This document shows, in pieces, positions 32,362 to 45,036 of a stretch of DNA of 49,849 bases (positions are counted from its first letter, which is position 1; each line of letters opens with the position of its first letter). Location of the stretch: positions 1-49,849 of the forward strand of contig AP022136.1 of NCBI GenBank assembly GCA_014169315.1, read 5' to 3'. A program made the position numbers and the translations under genes. Origin of the DNA: Enterobacter cloacae. Its GTDB lineage: Bacteria; Pseudomonadota; Gammaproteobacteria; Enterobacterales; Enterobacteriaceae. The notes under the pieces were generated by a model, which saw only the letters and a list, made by a program, of their open reading frames with translations, was not told the DNA's origin and ran no database searches.

Positions 32362-33252
32362 CTACTTGCCTGAAACTTCCACAATCACCCGCTCGACGCC
32401 CTGGCGCCAGTCCGGGAGCGTCACGCCAAATACGCGCTGGAACTTCTCATTCGACAACCGCGAGTTCAGCGGCCGTTTTGCCGGGGTCGGATACGCCGTT
32501 GTCGGGATACCGTTCACCTCTTTGATGGCCAGCTGCACGCCGTTAGCTCTCGCCACATCAAACACAAAGCGCGCATAGTCATACCAGCTCGTCTCACCGC
32601 TAGCCACCAGATGGTAGATCCCGGCAACCGCCTTATTGCGCAGCGCTTCCCGGATGGCGATGGCAGTGCAGTCCGCCAGCAGCTCTGCCCCGGTCGGCGC
32701 GCCGTGCTGATCGTTAATGATCGATAGCGTCTCTTTCTCACCGGCCAGGCGCAGCATGGTTTTGGCAAAGTTCGCCCCACGGGTCGCGTACACCCAGCTG
32801 GTGCGGAAAATCAGATGGCGGGGGTTTGCCTGCTGCAGCGCCAGCTCACCGGCACGCTTGGTTTCACCGTAGACATTCAGCGGCCCGGTGGCCTCCTCTT
32901 CCTGACGATAGTGGCTCCCCTCCCCGTCGAACACATAATCGGTGGAGTAATGCACCATCAGGGCGCCCAGCTTCGCCGACTCTTCTGCCAGCACCGCCAC
33001 GCCGCGGTCATTCAGCAGGTCAGACAGTTCACGCTCGCTTTCGGCTTTATCGACGGCAGTGTGCGCTGCCGCATTCACAATCACATCCGGTTTCACCTGG
33101 CGGACGGTCTGAGCAATGCCGTCCAGATTGGTCAGGTCACCGCACAGTTCTGTATCGAAGTAGTCAACCGCCACCACCTCTCCCAGCGTCGACAGCGAGC
33201 GCTGAAGCTCCCAGCCCACCTGGCCGTTCTTGCCAATCAGTAAAATTTTCAT
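32362..33252 (-). CDS. rmlD: RmlD, dTDP-4-dehydrorhamnose reductase
   Basis: A 296-aa short-chain reductase, final step to dTDP-L-rhamnose. The N-terminal nucleotide loop GKNGQVGWEL, the VHYSTDYVFDG motif and the catalytic Tyr-x-x-x-Lys in YGETKRAGE are visible. It is high-GC, unlike the AT-rich transferase genes, as is common for rml genes shared among loci. Confidence 0.95.
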   Translation of the reverse strand: MKILLIGKNGQVGWELQRSLSTLGEVVAVDYFDTELCGDLTNLDGIAQTVRQVKPDVIVNAAAHTAVDKAESERELSDLLNDRGVAVLAEESAKLGALMVHYSTDYVFDGEGSHYRQEEEATGPLNVYGETKRAGELALQQANPRHLIFRTSWVYATRGANFAKTMLRLAGEKETLSIINDQHGAPTGAELLADCTAIAIREALRNKAVAGIYHLVASGETSWYDYARFVFDVARANGVQLAIKEVNGIPTTAYPTPAKRPLNSRLSNEKFQRVFGVTLPDWRQGVERVIVEVSGK

Positions 33253-33284
33253 GATTAAATACCCTGTAAACGGTTGGCAGGTGA

Positions 33285-34154
33285 TTAATATCCGCTGAGC
33301 AGACGCTTGAGATAGGCACCGTATTCAGTTTTCTTTAACTTTTCAGCCTGCATCGCCACCCCTTCTGCAGACAGCCATTTATTTCTAAAGGCGATCTCTT
33401 CCAGACAGGCCACTTTCATCCCCTGACGCTTCTCAATGGTATGAATGAACTGTGAGGCCTCAATCAGGCTGTCATGCGTACCGGTGTCCAGCCAGGCAAA
33501 ACCACGTCCAAGCAGCTCCACCTGCAGATCGCCGCGCTCCAGATACATCTGGTTCAGGGTGGTGATTTCCAGCTCGCCGCGCGCAGACGGTTTCACGGCT
33601 TTCGCCATCTCCACCACGTCGTTGTCGTAGAAATACAGGCCGGTTACCGCCCAGTCAGATTTGGGCTTCAGCGGTTTCTCTTCAATAGACAGCGCCCGGA
33701 AGTGCTCGTCAAATTCCACCACGCCGAAACGTTCCGGGTCGAGCACCTGATAACCAAACACGGTAGCGCCAGACGTTTTGCCGGCCGCTGCATCCAGTTT
33801 CTTGCTAAAACTCTGGCCAAAATAGATGTTGTCGCCCAGCACCAGCGCACAGGCATCATTCCCGATGAACTCTTCACCGATAATAAAAGCCTGCGCCAAA
33901 CCGTCCGGTGACGGCTGAATGGCGTAGCTGAAGTTCACCCCGAACTGCGAACCGTCGCCCAGCAGACGCTGGAATGCCGGCATATCTTCCGGGGTGGTGA
34001 TGATCAAAATATCGCGGATCCCGGCCAGCATCAGCACCGATACCGGGTAATAAATCATCGGTTTATCGTAAATCGGCAACAGCTGTTTAGACACGCCCTG
34101 GGTGATCGGATATAAACGGGTGCCGGAGCCGCCGGCCAGAACAATACCTTTCAT
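33285..34154 (-). CDS. rmlA: RmlA, glucose-1-phosphate thymidylyltransferase
   Basis: A 289-aa nucleotidyltransferase, first step of dTDP-sugar synthesis. It starts [20 protein letters not shown] with the nucleotide-binding loop. [20 protein letters not shown] and [11 protein letters not shown] are typical. Full length, 16 bases after rmlB. Confidence 0.95.
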   Translation of the reverse strand: MKGIVLAGGSGTRLYPITQGVSKQLLPIYDKPMIYYPVSVLMLAGIRDILIITTPEDMPAFQRLLGDGSQFGVNFSYAIQPSPDGLAQAFIIGEEFIGNDACALVLGDNIYFGQSFSKKLDAAAGKTSGATVFGYQVLDPERFGVVEFDEHFRALSIEEKPLKPKSDWAVTGLYFYDNDVVEMAKAVKPSARGELEITTLNQMYLERGDLQVELLGRGFAWLDTGTHDSLIEASQFIHTIEKRQGMKVACLEEIAFRNKWLSAEGVAMQAEKLKKTEYGAYLKRLLSGY

Positions 34155-34170
34155 GGGTTTATATCCTTAA

Positions 34171-35235
34171 TCAGTTATTCAGGCCAAGACGTTCGCCGGC
34201 GTAGGAGCCGTCCAGCACGCGCTGCCACCAGGTCGGGTTATCCAGATACCAGCGGACCGTTTTCTCAATCCCGCTTTCAAAGGTCTCCTCCGGTACCCAG
34301 CCCAGATCGCGCGCAATTTTTGACGCGTCGATCGCGTAGCGCAGGTCATGACCCGGGCGGTCTTTGACAAAGGTGATCAGATCAGCAAAGTGGCTGATAG
34401 TGGCCGGCTTCTGCTCCACCACCTTGTCCAGGATGCTGCAGATGGTTCGGACCACATCAATATTCTGCCGCTCGTTATGGCCGCCGATATTGTAGGTTTC
34501 TCCGCTCTCACCTTCGGTCGCCACTTTATACAGGGCGCGGGCGTGATCTTCGACGTAAAGCCAGTCGCGGATCTGCTGCCCGTTGCCGTATACCGGCAGC
34601 GGTTTGCCCGCCAGCGCATTGAGAATAGTCAGCGGGATCAGTTTTTCCGGGAAGTGGTACGGACCGTAGTTATTGGAGCAGTTGGTCACCACCACCGGCA
34701 GGCCGTAGGTGCGGTTCCAGGCACGGACCAGATGATCGCTGCCGGCTTTGGAGGCCGAATACGGGCTGCTCGGCGCGTACGGGGTCTCTTCGGTAAACAG
34801 ATCGTCGGTGCCGTCGAGGTCACCGTAGACTTCATCGGTGGAGATATGGTGGAAGCGGAAGGCCGGCTTCGCAGCCGCATCGAGCGTGGACCAGTAGTGA
34901 CGGGCCGCTTCCAGCAGAGTAAAGGTGCCGATCAGGTTGGTCTGAATAAAGGCCGCCGGACCGTCGATGGAGCGGTCCACATGGCTTTCGGCCGCCAGGT
35001 GCATCACGATATCAGGCCGGAATTCACTGAACTGCTGAGCAACGCCCTGGGCATCGGTAATATCCGTACGCGAGAAAGAATAGCGCGTATTGTCGGCCAC
35101 GGAGGCCAGAGACTCGAGATTACCTGCGTAAGTCAGGCAGTCCACGACGCGGACTTCATCCTGGGTATTCTCAATAATATGACGAACGACGGCAGAACCA
35201 ATAAACCCAGCGCCACCGGTGACAAGGATCTTCAT
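34171..35235 (-). CDS. rmlB: RmlB, dTDP-glucose 4,6-dehydratase
   Basis: A 354-aa SDR dehydratase, second step of the rhamnose pathway and first gene of cluster 2. Visible are the NAD loop [14 protein letters not shown], the [11 protein letters not shown] motif and the catalytic Tyr/Lys in [12 protein letters not shown]. The start [10 protein letters not shown] is preceded by gagagagt. The operon leader with JUMPstart lies 61 bases upstream. There is no galF next to it, unlike cluster 1. Confidence 0.95.
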   Translation of the reverse strand: MKILVTGGAGFIGSAVVRHIIENTQDEVRVVDCLTYAGNLESLASVADNTRYSFSRTDITDAQGVAQQFSEFRPDIVMHLAAESHVDRSIDGPAAFIQTNLIGTFTLLEAARHYWSTLDAAAKPAFRFHHISTDEVYGDLDGTDDLFTEETPYAPSSPYSASKAGSDHLVRAWNRTYGLPVVVTNCSNNYGPYHFPEKLIPLTILNALAGKPLPVYGNGQQIRDWLYVEDHARALYKVATEGESGETYNIGGHNERQNIDVVRTICSILDKVVEQKPATISHFADLITFVKDRPGHDLRYAIDASKIARDLGWVPEETFESGIEKTVRWYLDNPTWWQRVLDGSYAGERLGLNN

Positions 35236-35295
35236 ACTCTCTCTCGTTTTTCAATGAGTAAAATGCCACTCTGGCACATTTTTAGAAATTTCAGA

Positions 35296-35343
35296 CACGC
35301 TACCGCCATTGGCTATCGCAACCAAAATGCGTAACGCTACCGT
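35296..35343 (-). promoter_or_regulatory. JUMPstart with ops element, cluster 2
   Basis: On the minus strand the core ggcggtagcgtg (35296-35307) is preceded by gatagccaat. A second, weaker core-like string acggtagcgtt lies just upstream (35333-35343). It marks the RfaH-dependent leader of the rml-wzm-wzt operon. Confidence 0.88.
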
Positions 35344-35663
35344 ACTGTATGCGTGGCTTACAGCGTCAACGTCTACAGGGTGACAGACTGTCTCCTTGTA
35401 CCATTTTGATGATGTAAAACTCACACTGCACAAAGCAGACTAAATAGCTATATGGACACCGACCCGATGCAAGTAGGGACAGCTCTTTTCCTGACAATGT
35501 AGCCACAAACATATATCCGGCTTCGTGAGCCCTGATGAACATCCGTACTCTCTGGCCTCATTAGTGCCATGGCTTGTTACAGCCCAGCTATTTGTCAGGT
35601 TCACAGAGAGTCGGTTCTACCTGTCAGTATATCAACTCTTTGACTTTATTTGATAAAGGTACT
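35344..35663. other. Leader/upstream region of cluster 2 and IS110 flank
   Basis: No gene is seen in this stretch. It should hold the cluster 2 promoter near the JUMPstart and, toward 35663, the non-coding right margin of the IS110-family element. I could not place the IS110 boundary because this family lacks clear terminal repeats. Confidence 0.4.
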
Positions 35664-36686
35664 TCACTTCGGTATATAAACGGTTTTCTGATTCACTAAC
35701 GCCCATGCCATTCGCGCATTTTTGTTCGCCAGAGCCACAACTGCTTTATTCACGCCACTTCGGGTGATTATTCCCTTCAGCCAGCATTGCAGGCCGCTGC
35801 AACGCTCATCCGGGAGGTTTACGACGCGATAGACCACTGAACGAGCGCCATGGATAAGCAACCCTCGCAGGTAACTGTCCCCGCGTTTCGTTATTCCCAG
35901 GAGTTTGACCTTTCCGCCGCTACTGTGCTCCTTCGGGACCAGCCCCAGATAACTCGCAAAGTGTCGACCATTTTGAAAATCACTGCTGTCACCCAGTGAC
36001 ACAGTCAGCGCTGATGCCCCCAGTGGCCCGATACCCGGGATGCTCTCCAGCCTGACGGTATGCTCATTTTGCTGGCTGATATGGGCAAGGCGTACATCCA
36101 ACTCTTTTATCCGTTGCTGGCTGCTCTGCAGTTCCTCCAGCATCTCGTGGAACAGCTGGCGGCTTAGTATGGTCAGTTCATTTTCGGCATCTTCCAGATA
36201 ATCCGGCAGACAGGCCGTGATTTTATGTGCGCCTTCCGGCATGGCAATACCGTATTCCAGGCCCAGTCCTCTTATCTGGTTGATGAGGGCTGTTCTGTTT
36301 TTCATCAGTCGCTGGCGAACCCGGTGCAAACACTGAATATCCTGCTGCTCAACGCTTTTTCCCGGCACATAACGCATGCCTGGACGGCTGTCAGCTTCAA
36401 CGATAGCGATGGCATCATTTTTATCGTTTTTACTTCCCATTCTGAAGGGAGCCACGTACTGCGGACTGATTTGTTTAACTTCATGTCCGAATTGACTGAA
36501 CTGCCGTGCCCAGTAATTTGCGCTGCCACAGGCTTCCATCACAATTCTGGACGAGGGCTGCTGAGCAATAAAAGCCATCAGTTTTTCACGGGTGATCATT
36601 TTGTTAACTTTCTTCTCACCCTGTACAGACACGATATGTACCTGAAAAACTCGCTTTGCCAGATCAATTCCGATAATTTGTTCCAT
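35664..36686 (-). CDS. IS110-family transposase (DEDD)
   Basis: A 340-aa IS110-family transposase. The N-terminal RuvC-like DEDD domain begins MEQIIGIDLAKRVFQVHIV (first Asp), then VMEACGSANYW (Glu) and SKNDKNDAIAIVEA (Asp pair). The C-terminal transposase_20 domain has ESIPGIGPLGASALTVSLG and the catalytic Ser area LLIHGARSVVYRV. The ATG at 36686 is preferred to an upstream frame extension. It appears intact. The family uses a non-coding bridge RNA; I did not define it here. Confidence 0.93.
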   Translation of the reverse strand: MEQIIGIDLAKRVFQVHIVSVQGEKKVNKMITREKLMAFIAQQPSSRIVMEACGSANYWARQFSQFGHEVKQISPQYVAPFRMGSKNDKNDAIAIVEADSRPGMRYVPGKSVEQQDIQCLHRVRQRLMKNRTALINQIRGLGLEYGIAMPEGAHKITACLPDYLEDAENELTILSRQLFHEMLEELQSSQQRIKELDVRLAHISQQNEHTVRLESIPGIGPLGASALTVSLGDSSDFQNGRHFASYLGLVPKEHSSGGKVKLLGITKRGDSYLRGLLIHGARSVVYRVVNLPDERCSGLQCWLKGIITRSGVNKAVVALANKNARMAWALVNQKTVYIPK

Positions 36687-36786
36687 GGGACACCTCTTCA
36701 TTTCATTTTGCTGTTGGTTTGCACTTTCAGCCTGGCTCACTGAAGCCTTTGTGGGGAGGTGTCCATTTCATTAGCGCCTAATACCG

Positions 36787-37255
36787 CTACACTTTTGCCT
36801 GACCATGTTTTCCTCCGGGGAATGGGCTGGCGGTTTCCATAAAATGGCGGACCTTTTTCAGTAACTGCCACATTGAGCGGCACTGATGATTACGGGTTAT
36901 CGTGTCATGAAGTGCCTGCCATAGCCGTTCCACATGATTCACCCACGGCGAGTAAACCGGCTGGTAAATTACCCTGAACTTGGGATTTGCTTTCAACCAG
37001 CGCTGTGTTTCGCGGCTTTTATGGATAATGTAGTTATCAACGATCAGCGTGATTGTTTTCGCCCGCCGGTAAGTGGCTTTCAGGTGCTTCAGCAGAGCGA
37101 TAAACAGCGCTGAACTTTTGCTGTTGCCGCCCACGTAGCTGACTTTACCCGTGCCACTGTGCAGTGCGCCGGCCAGATAGTATTTTTCGTTCTGCCCCGG
37201 CGTCACTACCCGTTTCTGCTGTCCGCGCAACTGCCAGTCCGCACCGATTTTAGGG
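36787..37255 (-). pseudogene. IS630-family transposase, 3' part
   Basis: About 155 codons of an IS630-family transposase, from PKIGADWQLRGQQKRV to the natural end GGKHGQAKV. The DDE elements TITLIVDNYIIHKS (Asp) and YSPWVNHVERLWQALHD (Glu) remain. The 5' part is gone and the frame runs directly into the truncated IS30 gene at about 37255. Not functional. Confidence 0.88.
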
Positions 37256-38116
37256 ATACCTGCGCAGCTCGTCATCCGTCACCGCCGTCAGATCAGTCCC
37301 TTTCGGGATAAACTGCCTCAACAGCCCGTTGGTATTCTCGTTTAGCCCGCGCTCCCATGAGGCATATGGGTGAGCGAAGTAGGTTTCCGTTTCCAGCGCT
37401 GCTGCGATCTCTCTGTGCTGGGTAAACTCCCTGCCATTGTCGAACGTGATGGTATGGCAGACATCTTTGTAGCCGCTCAGCATTGAGATAATCGCTGCGG
37501 CCACTTCGGCTGAATCTTTAGAAAACACCTTTTTCGTCAGATAAATACGGCTTTTACGTTCGACCAGCGTAACGATAGCTCCTGTGCCTTGTTTACCCAG
37601 AACAAGATCCGCTTCCCAGTCACCCAGTCGGGTACGCTCATCAACCACCGCTGGCCGTTGCTCGATGGATACGGCGTCAGGTATTGGGTTCCTTTTTTTG
37701 CCGTATCCTTTGCGATACCGACGCTTACCTTGCCGTAGTAACTTGTATAGCCCGCCACCAAAGGCTTTATCGGTCGCCACGTGGTGGTAAATCCATTCAT
37801 GGCTCACCGGCCTGCCGATGATTTTGCCAACGGCACTGATCTGTTCCGGACTCCACAACCAGTTCAGCGCTTCTTCGACAAAGAAGACCGTATCTTCAGG
37901 CATCCGGCGTTTGCCGGCGGCTTTACGGCGGCTGGTACTGAGCTTCTGCGCTACCGCTGGCTGGTAACCATCTACAGAGCGATTACGGCGCAGTTCTCGT
38001 GAAACCGTGGACTTACTGACGCCTAATCGGCGGCCAATCTCGGCCTGACTAACTTTGTCTTCACACAACAGGGCTATCTGGTATCGTAATCCTTCGGTTA
38101 GCTGCTGATATTTCAT
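37256..38116 (-). pseudogene. IS30-family transposase, 3'-truncated
   Basis: 286 codons of an IS30-family transposase. It starts MKYQQLTEGLRYQIALLCED with the helix-turn-helix GRRLGVSKSTVSREL. Visible catalytic parts are GDWEADLVLG (first Asp), HTITFDNGREFTQH (second Asp) and WERGLNENTNGLLRQFIPKG (Glu). It ends after DDELRRY, where the last 30 or so residues of the family are replaced by the IS630 remnant. It may be inactive. Confidence 0.88.
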
Positions 38117-38212
38117 AGTTACTCGCTCATCTTTGGTCGGAAGAGCAGGATAGCTTATCGGTAGCTAACCGTCCCTCCATCCACATGACCGAGCGTTGCA
38201 CTTATTATCTGA

Positions 38213-38468
<256 letters not shown>

Positions 38469-39288
38469 GGCACTGTTGCAAATAGTCGGTGGTGATAAAC
38501 TTATCATCCCCTTTTGCTGATGGAGCTGCACATGAACCCATTCAAAGGCCGGCATTTTCAGCGTGACATCATTCTGTGGGCCGTACGCTGGTACTGCAAA
38601 TACGGCATCAGTTACCGTGAGCTGCAGGAGATGCTGGCTGAACGCGGAGTGAATGTCGATCACTCCACGATTTACCGCTGGGTTCAGCGTTATGCGCCTG
38701 AAATGGAAAAACGGCTGCGCTGGTACTGGCGTAACCCTTCCGATCTTTGCCCGTGGCACATGGATGAAACCTACGTGAAGGTCAATGGCCGCTGGGCGTA
38801 TCTGTACCGGGCCGTCGACAGCCGGGGCCGCACTGTCGATTTTTATCTCTCCTCCCGTCGTAACAGCAAAGCTGCATACCGGTTTCTGGGTAAAATCCTC
38901 AACAACGTGAAGAAGTGGCAGATCCCGCGATTCATCAACACGGATAAAGCGCCCGCCTATGGTCGCGCGCTTGCTCTGCTCAAACGCGAAGGCCGGTGCC
39001 CGTCTGACGTTGAACACCGACAGATTAAGTACCGGAACAACGTGATTGAATGCGATCATGGCAAACTGAAACGGATAATCGGCGCCACGCTGGGATTTAA
39101 ATCCATGAAGACGGCTTACGCCACCATCAAAGGTATTGAGGTGATGCGTGCATTACGCAAAGGCCAGGCCTCAGCATTTTATTATGGTGATCCCCTGGGC
39201 GAAATGCGCCTGGTAAGCAGAGTTTTTGAAATGTAAGGCCTTTGAATAAGACAAAAGGCTGCCTCATCGCTAACTTTGCAACAGTGCC
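38469..39288 (+). mobile_element. IS26, complete copy 2
   Basis: An 820-bp IS26 in the same orientation as copy 1. The flanking 8-mers (ttctaaat and caataatt) differ, so there is no target duplication. The left side interrupts the hsdS remnant. Confidence 0.97.
38532..39236 (+). CDS. tnpA: IS26 transposase, copy 2
   Basis: A 234-aa IS6-family DDE transposase, identical in protein sequence to copy 1. It is full length, from MNPFKGRHF to VSRVFEM. Confidence 0.97.
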   Translation: MNPFKGRHFQRDIILWAVRWYCKYGISYRELQEMLAERGVNVDHSTIYRWVQRYAPEMEKRLRWYWRNPSDLCPWHMDETYVKVNGRWAYLYRAVDSRGRTVDFYLSSRRNSKAAYRFLGKILNNVKKWQIPRFINTDKAPAYGRALALLKREGRCPSDVEHRQIKYRNNVIECDHGKLKRIIGATLGFKSMKTAYATIKGIEVMRALRKGQASAFYYGDPLGEMRLVSRVFEM

Positions 39289-39378
39289 CAATAATTTTCG
39301 ATATCCAAACTGACCCCTATTGAACAATCACACAAGCCAACCAGCTAGGACGGGTAGACATTTTCTTGTGTGTTGTAA

Positions 39379-40044
39379 CTACTTACTCAAAGCACGTTTA
39401 TCTTCCCTCGATTTTACAGCACTACTAATTGTCCCTCGACTACAGGCCATAATTTTCTGAACCTGGCTCCAAGAACTACCGCTATCGAGCAACCGATTAA
39501 TTGCATCGTATCGAGCCTGATTGACCTGACGCCCCTTATATTTTCCCTCCTTTTGAGCTTTATTAATCCCCTGCCTTTGACGTTCCCGGCGTTGTTCATA
39601 ATCACGACGAGCCACAGCAGCCAGCATATCAAGCAACATATCGTTGATTGCAGCAAACATGCGACTATCAAAATCATGGCTCGCTGAAGCAATCCAGGTT
39701 GTCGGTACGTTGATGGCCATCACTCGAATATCCTTCTGGCGAATCAACTTCTTCAGGCTGTTCCAGTCTTCACCAGTTAAGCGTGAAAGCCGATCAACAT
39801 CTTCAATGAGGAGAATATCGTTCTGTCGGCAGTCGTTCAGCAGTCTGAATAATTCCGGTCGGTCGAGCCGCGAACCAGATTCATTCTCGATGTAGTAATT
39901 GCAGATGTTAAGGCCACGCTCATCAGCAAAGCTATCGATCGCAGCGAGTGCGCGAGAAGCGTCTTGTTCAGATGTTGAGGCGCGTAAATAAGCCCGGACA
40001 AAGCTTTGCGGTACGGTATGAGTCACAATGTCGAACCAGTTCAA
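39379..40044 (-). CDS. Serine recombinase/resolvase
   Basis: A 221-aa resolvase-type serine recombinase. The catalytic domain shows FVRAYLRASTSEQDASRAL (Ser in RASTSEQ), ENESGSRLDRPELFRLLND and LLIEDVDRLSRLTGEDW. The long helix AINDMLLDMLAAVARRDYEQ and a C-terminal helix-turn-helix (SWSQVQKIMACSRGTISSAV) follow. The start is uncertain: TTG at 40044 or GTG at 40026. It may act in plasmid dimer resolution next to the parFG module. It is closely related to the truncated recombinase at 15348-15938 but lacks that protein's extra C-terminal segment. Confidence 0.88.
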   Translation of the reverse strand: MNWFDIVTHTVPQSFVRAYLRASTSEQDASRALAAIDSFADERGLNICNYYIENESGSRLDRPELFRLLNDCRQNDILLIEDVDRLSRLTGEDWNSLKKLIRQKDIRVMAINVPTTWIASASHDFDSRMFAAINDMLLDMLAAVARRDYEQRRERQRQGINKAQKEGKYKGRQVNQARYDAINRLLDSGSSWSQVQKIMACSRGTISSAVKSREDKRALSK

Positions 40045-40129
40045 TTTAGGTTATTAAAGCATAACCATATAGTACCTGTTTCGCATGGTATTTTAAAGGC
40101 ATACTCTAAAAGAACCAAAAAACAAATAA

Positions 40130-40260
40130 TGAGTAGATGTGACCTTGTCACTACACACTCATAAACTCAAACACTCATATACACATAAACTCATATTAAC
40201 CTTTACTCATACAAAGAGTATGATAAACTCAAAAACTCACAGGAGTAATTGAGTAGACAC
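40130..40260. promoter_or_regulatory. parH centromere and parFG operator (ACTC boxes)
   Basis: An array of ACTC tetramers (many as ACTCATA or ACTCAAA) separated by short AT-rich spacers, running up to the parF start, with inverted GAGT near the end. ParG of plasmid TP228 binds such boxes for both segregation and autorepression. Confidence 0.85.
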
Positions 40261-40278
40261 ACAATTGAGGATTTGAGT

Positions 40279-40899
40279 ATGAAGGTGATCTCATTTCTGA
40301 ATCCGAAAGGGGGTTCAGGTAAAACAACTGCCGTAATCAACATAGCCACTGCGTTGAGCAGGAGCGGATACAACATTGCTGTGGTAGATACAGATCCACA
40401 AATGAGCCTGACGAACTGGAGCAAAGCGGGCAAGGCAGCATTTGACGTATTTACAGCAGCATCTGAAAAAGACGTCTATGGAATCCGAAAAGATCTGGCG
40501 GACTATGACTTTGCTATTGTGGACGGGGCAGGTTCACTCTCAGTAATCACCTCCGCAGCCGTCATGGTAAGCGATCTGGTAATTATCCCTGTCACCCCCA
40601 GCCCTCTGGATTTCTCCGCAGCAGGAAGCGTCGTTACTGTTCTGGAAGCACAGGCTTACAGCCGCAAAGTTGAAGCCCGCTTTCTGATCACCCGTAAGAT
40701 AGAAATGGCAACCATGTTGAATGTGCTTAAAGAAAGTATCAAAGACACCGGTGTTAAAGCATTTCGTACAGCTATTACACAACGTCAGGTTTACGTGAAA
40801 TCAATTCTTGATGGCGACAGCGTGTTTGAATCCAGTGATGGTGCTGCAAAAGGTGAAATAGAAATCCTTACAAAAGAGATAGTTAGAATGTTTGAGTAA
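40279..40899 (+). CDS. parF: ParF, ParA-family partition ATPase
   Basis: A 206-aa Walker-type partition ATPase with the deviant P-loop in FLNPKGGSGKTTAVIN, switch region VVDTDPQMSLTNW and Walker B YDFAIVDGAG. Length and sequence match ParF of TP228 as I recall it. It assembles on nucleoid or as filaments to segregate plasmid copies, with ParG as the centromere-binding partner. The ATG at 40279 gives the 206-aa form. It follows the ACTC-box array directly and is followed by parG after 51 bases. Confidence 0.95.
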   Translation: MKVISFLNPKGGSGKTTAVINIATALSRSGYNIAVVDTDPQMSLTNWSKAGKAAFDVFTAASEKDVYGIRKDLADYDFAIVDGAGSLSVITSAAVMVSDLVIIPVTPSPLDFSAAGSVVTVLEAQAYSRKVEARFLITRKIEMATMLNVLKESIKDTGVKAFRTAITQRQVYVKSILDGDSVFESSDGAAKGEIEILTKEIVRMFE

Positions 40900-40950
40900 T
40901 TACACATTTACTCATATAATCAAATAAGTATAAAAACCGGAGTAGCCTGA

Positions 40951-41181
40951 ATGTCACTTGAAAAAGCGCATACGTCAGTAAAAAAAATGACCTTTGGTGA
41001 AAACAGAGATCTGGAACGAGTAGTAACAGCACCAGTATCATCTGGAAAAATCAAACGTGTTAACGTTAATTTTGATGAAGAAAAGCACACTCGGTTTAAG
41101 GCTGCATGCGCCAGGAAAGGTACATCAATCACTGACGTGGTGAACCAGCTTGTAGATAACTGGCTCAAAGAGAACGAATAA
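40951..41181 (+). CDS. parG: ParG, ribbon-helix-helix centromere-binding protein
   Basis: A 76-aa partner of ParF. The flexible N-terminus (residues 1-32, with an arginine-finger-like RDLERVV segment) is followed by a ribbon-helix-helix: KRVNVNFDEEKHTRFKAACA and TSITDVVNQLVDNWL. It binds the upstream ACTC boxes and stimulates ParF ATPase. Confidence 0.95.
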   Translation: MSLEKAHTSVKKMTFGENRDLERVVTAPVSSGKIKRVNVNFDEEKHTRFKAACARKGTSITDVVNQLVDNWLKENE

Positions 41182-41284
41182 TTGGAAGCCGAAGCGAACA
41201 GACAGGCCGACGCAAAACAACTGTTCTCAAAGCAGCCCTGGCTATGTACAACAGCCAATAGTTACTTGATTCTGCAAAACTTAG

Positions 41285-42480
<1,196 letters not shown>

Positions 42481-42619
42481 TTAGCCCCGCGCCTGACTGG
42501 TGCAAAGTTCTATGCGGTAGAGACTATCAACCAGTCTGCTTCCGATCTGGGTATTGAGAATGTGACCAGTTTTAAAGGTGACGACTTCTCACGTTTGATT
42601 GAGGGGTAATGACTCCAAC

Positions 42620-43009
42620 TTACTGGTAGTGTTTTATGTTCAGATAATGTCCAATGACTTTGTCATGCAGTTCTCCCTTCAGGCGTGATTCATAAAGCGG
42701 CCAGTCATCCGTCATCCATACCACGACCTCAAAGGCCGACAGCAGGCCCGGAAGACGCTCCAGCGTGGCCAACGTGCGTTCACCGAAGACGTGCGCCACA
42801 ACCGTCCTCCGTATCCTGTCATACGCGTAAAACAACCAGCGCTGGCGTGATTTAGCGCCGACGTAACCCCACTGTTCGTCCATTTCCGCGCAAACAATGA
42901 CGTCACTGCCCGGCTGTATGCGTGAGTTTACCGACTGCGGCCTGAGTTTTTTAAGTGTCGTAAAATCGTGTTGAGGCCAACGCCCATAATGCGTGCACTG
43001 GCGCGACAT
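42620..43009 (-). pseudogene. insB: IS1 insB with in-frame 38-codon deletion
   Basis: The reading frame is kept but runs [18 protein letters not shown], skipping the conserved [20 protein letters not shown] region that carries catalytic residues. The product of 129 codons is expected to be inactive. Confidence 0.9.
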
Positions 43010-43203
43010 CCGACGCCATTCATGGCCATATCAATGATTTTCTGGTGTGTACCGGGCTGAGAGGCGGTGTAAGTGAACTGTAGCTGCCATGTTTTACGGC
43101 AGTGAGAGCAGAGATAGCGCTGATGTCCGGCAGTGCTTTTGCCGTTACGCACCACGCCTTCAGTAGCTGAGCAGGAGGGACAACTGATGGAGATGGAAGC
43201 CAC
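42928..43203 (-). CDS. insA: IS1 InsA, copy 2
   Basis: An intact 91-aa InsA with Cys pairs CPSC and CSHC. Without a working InsB it could still repress IS1 promoters in trans. Confidence 0.9.
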   Translation of the reverse strand: MASISISCPSCSATEGVVRNGKSTAGHQRYLCSHCRKTWQLQFTYTASQPGTHQKIIDMAMNGVGCRASARIMGVGLNTILRHLKNSGRSR

Positions 43204-43435
43204 GGGAGCACCTCAAAACCACCATCATACACTAAATCAGCAAGTTGGTAGCATTACCCAGAACTGGACAGAATAGGCTGTATGTCTAACTTCTGGCCAC
43301 AGATATAATCGAGCCAGCAGTGCTCGCCGCAGCCGAGCGACAGGGCGAAGCCCCGAGTGAGCGAGGAAGCACCATGGAACAGTACTCATAAATTCTGCGT
43401 ACGCTCAATGCCTGCAAAATCACCTCCCCTAGGGG

Positions 43436-44492
<1,057 letters not shown>

Positions 44493-44503
44493 TTGAGGGT
44501 TAT

Positions 44504-44690
44504 CTGTCACAGATTTAAGGGTGGTTCGTCACATTTGATCTGGAAGGTTGAGGGTGATTTGTCACAGTTTTGCTGTTCCCTCCCTGGCATCCTGCGCTTA
44601 CTCATAGTTTTTTTGGCTGTAACCGGTAGTGGAGCCAGAATTGAGGGCAATTTGTCACCCTATCCTGAGGGTATTTTGTCACACTAGATT
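44504..44690 (+). repeat. incC iterons (copy-number control)
   Basis: Five inverted-orientation iterons of the form gagggtgatttgtcaca, at about 44509-44518, 44520-44534, 44549-44567, 44641-44659 and 44666-44683. They titrate and handcuff RepE in F. The usual sopA gene should follow, but IS1 copy 3 starts at 44706. Confidence 0.9.
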
Positions 44691-44760
44691 TTCCCCCTCT
44701 TCTCGGGTAATGGTGCCAACTTACTGATTTAGTGTATGATGGTGGTTTTGAGGTGCTCCC

Positions 44761-45036
44761 GTGGCTTCCATCTCCATCAGTTGTCCCTCCTGCTCAGCTA
44801 CTGAAGGCGTGGTGCGTAACGGCAAAAGCACTGCCGGACATCAGCGCTATCTCTGCTCTCACTGCCGTAAAACATGGCAGCTACAGTTCACTTACACCGC
44901 CTCTCAGCCCGGTACACACCAGAAAATCATTGATATGGCCATGAATGGCGTCGGATGTCGCGCCAGTGCACGCATTATGGGCGTTGGCCTCAACACGATT
45001 TTACGACACTTAAAAAACTCAGGCCGCAGTCGGTAA
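44761..45036 (+). CDS. insA: IS1 InsA, copy 3
   Basis: A 91-aa zinc-finger/helix-turn-helix protein of IS1. It overlaps insB and is joined to it by -1 frameshifting at the taaaaaac run near 45010-45020. Confidence 0.92.
   Translation: MASISISCPSCSATEGVVRNGKSTAGHQRYLCSHCRKTWQLQFTYTASQPGTHQKIIDMAMNGVGCRASARIMGVGLNTILRHLKNSGRSR

Larger units (their letters stand above)
42605..43258 (-). mobile_element. IS1 copy 2 with a 114-bp internal deletion
   Basis: An IS1 of 654 bp instead of 768. Both ends are present (ggtaatgactccaac and gttggtagcattacc). The missing 114 bases lie in insB. There is no target duplication. With inverted copy 3 it brackets the IncFIA replicon. Confidence 0.93.

Noticed and set aside
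34348..35334. A 328-codon rightward frame opposite rmlB
   Set aside because: rmlB is unmistakable on the minus strand, and the opposite frame has no motif or ribosome site.
38469..39288. IS26 pair considered as a defined composite transposon carrying everything between 38 and 39288
   Set aside because: Neither copy has matching 8-bp flanks with the other, and the 37-kb interval contains many independent events. A direct IS26 pair exists, but there is no evidence that it moved as one unit.
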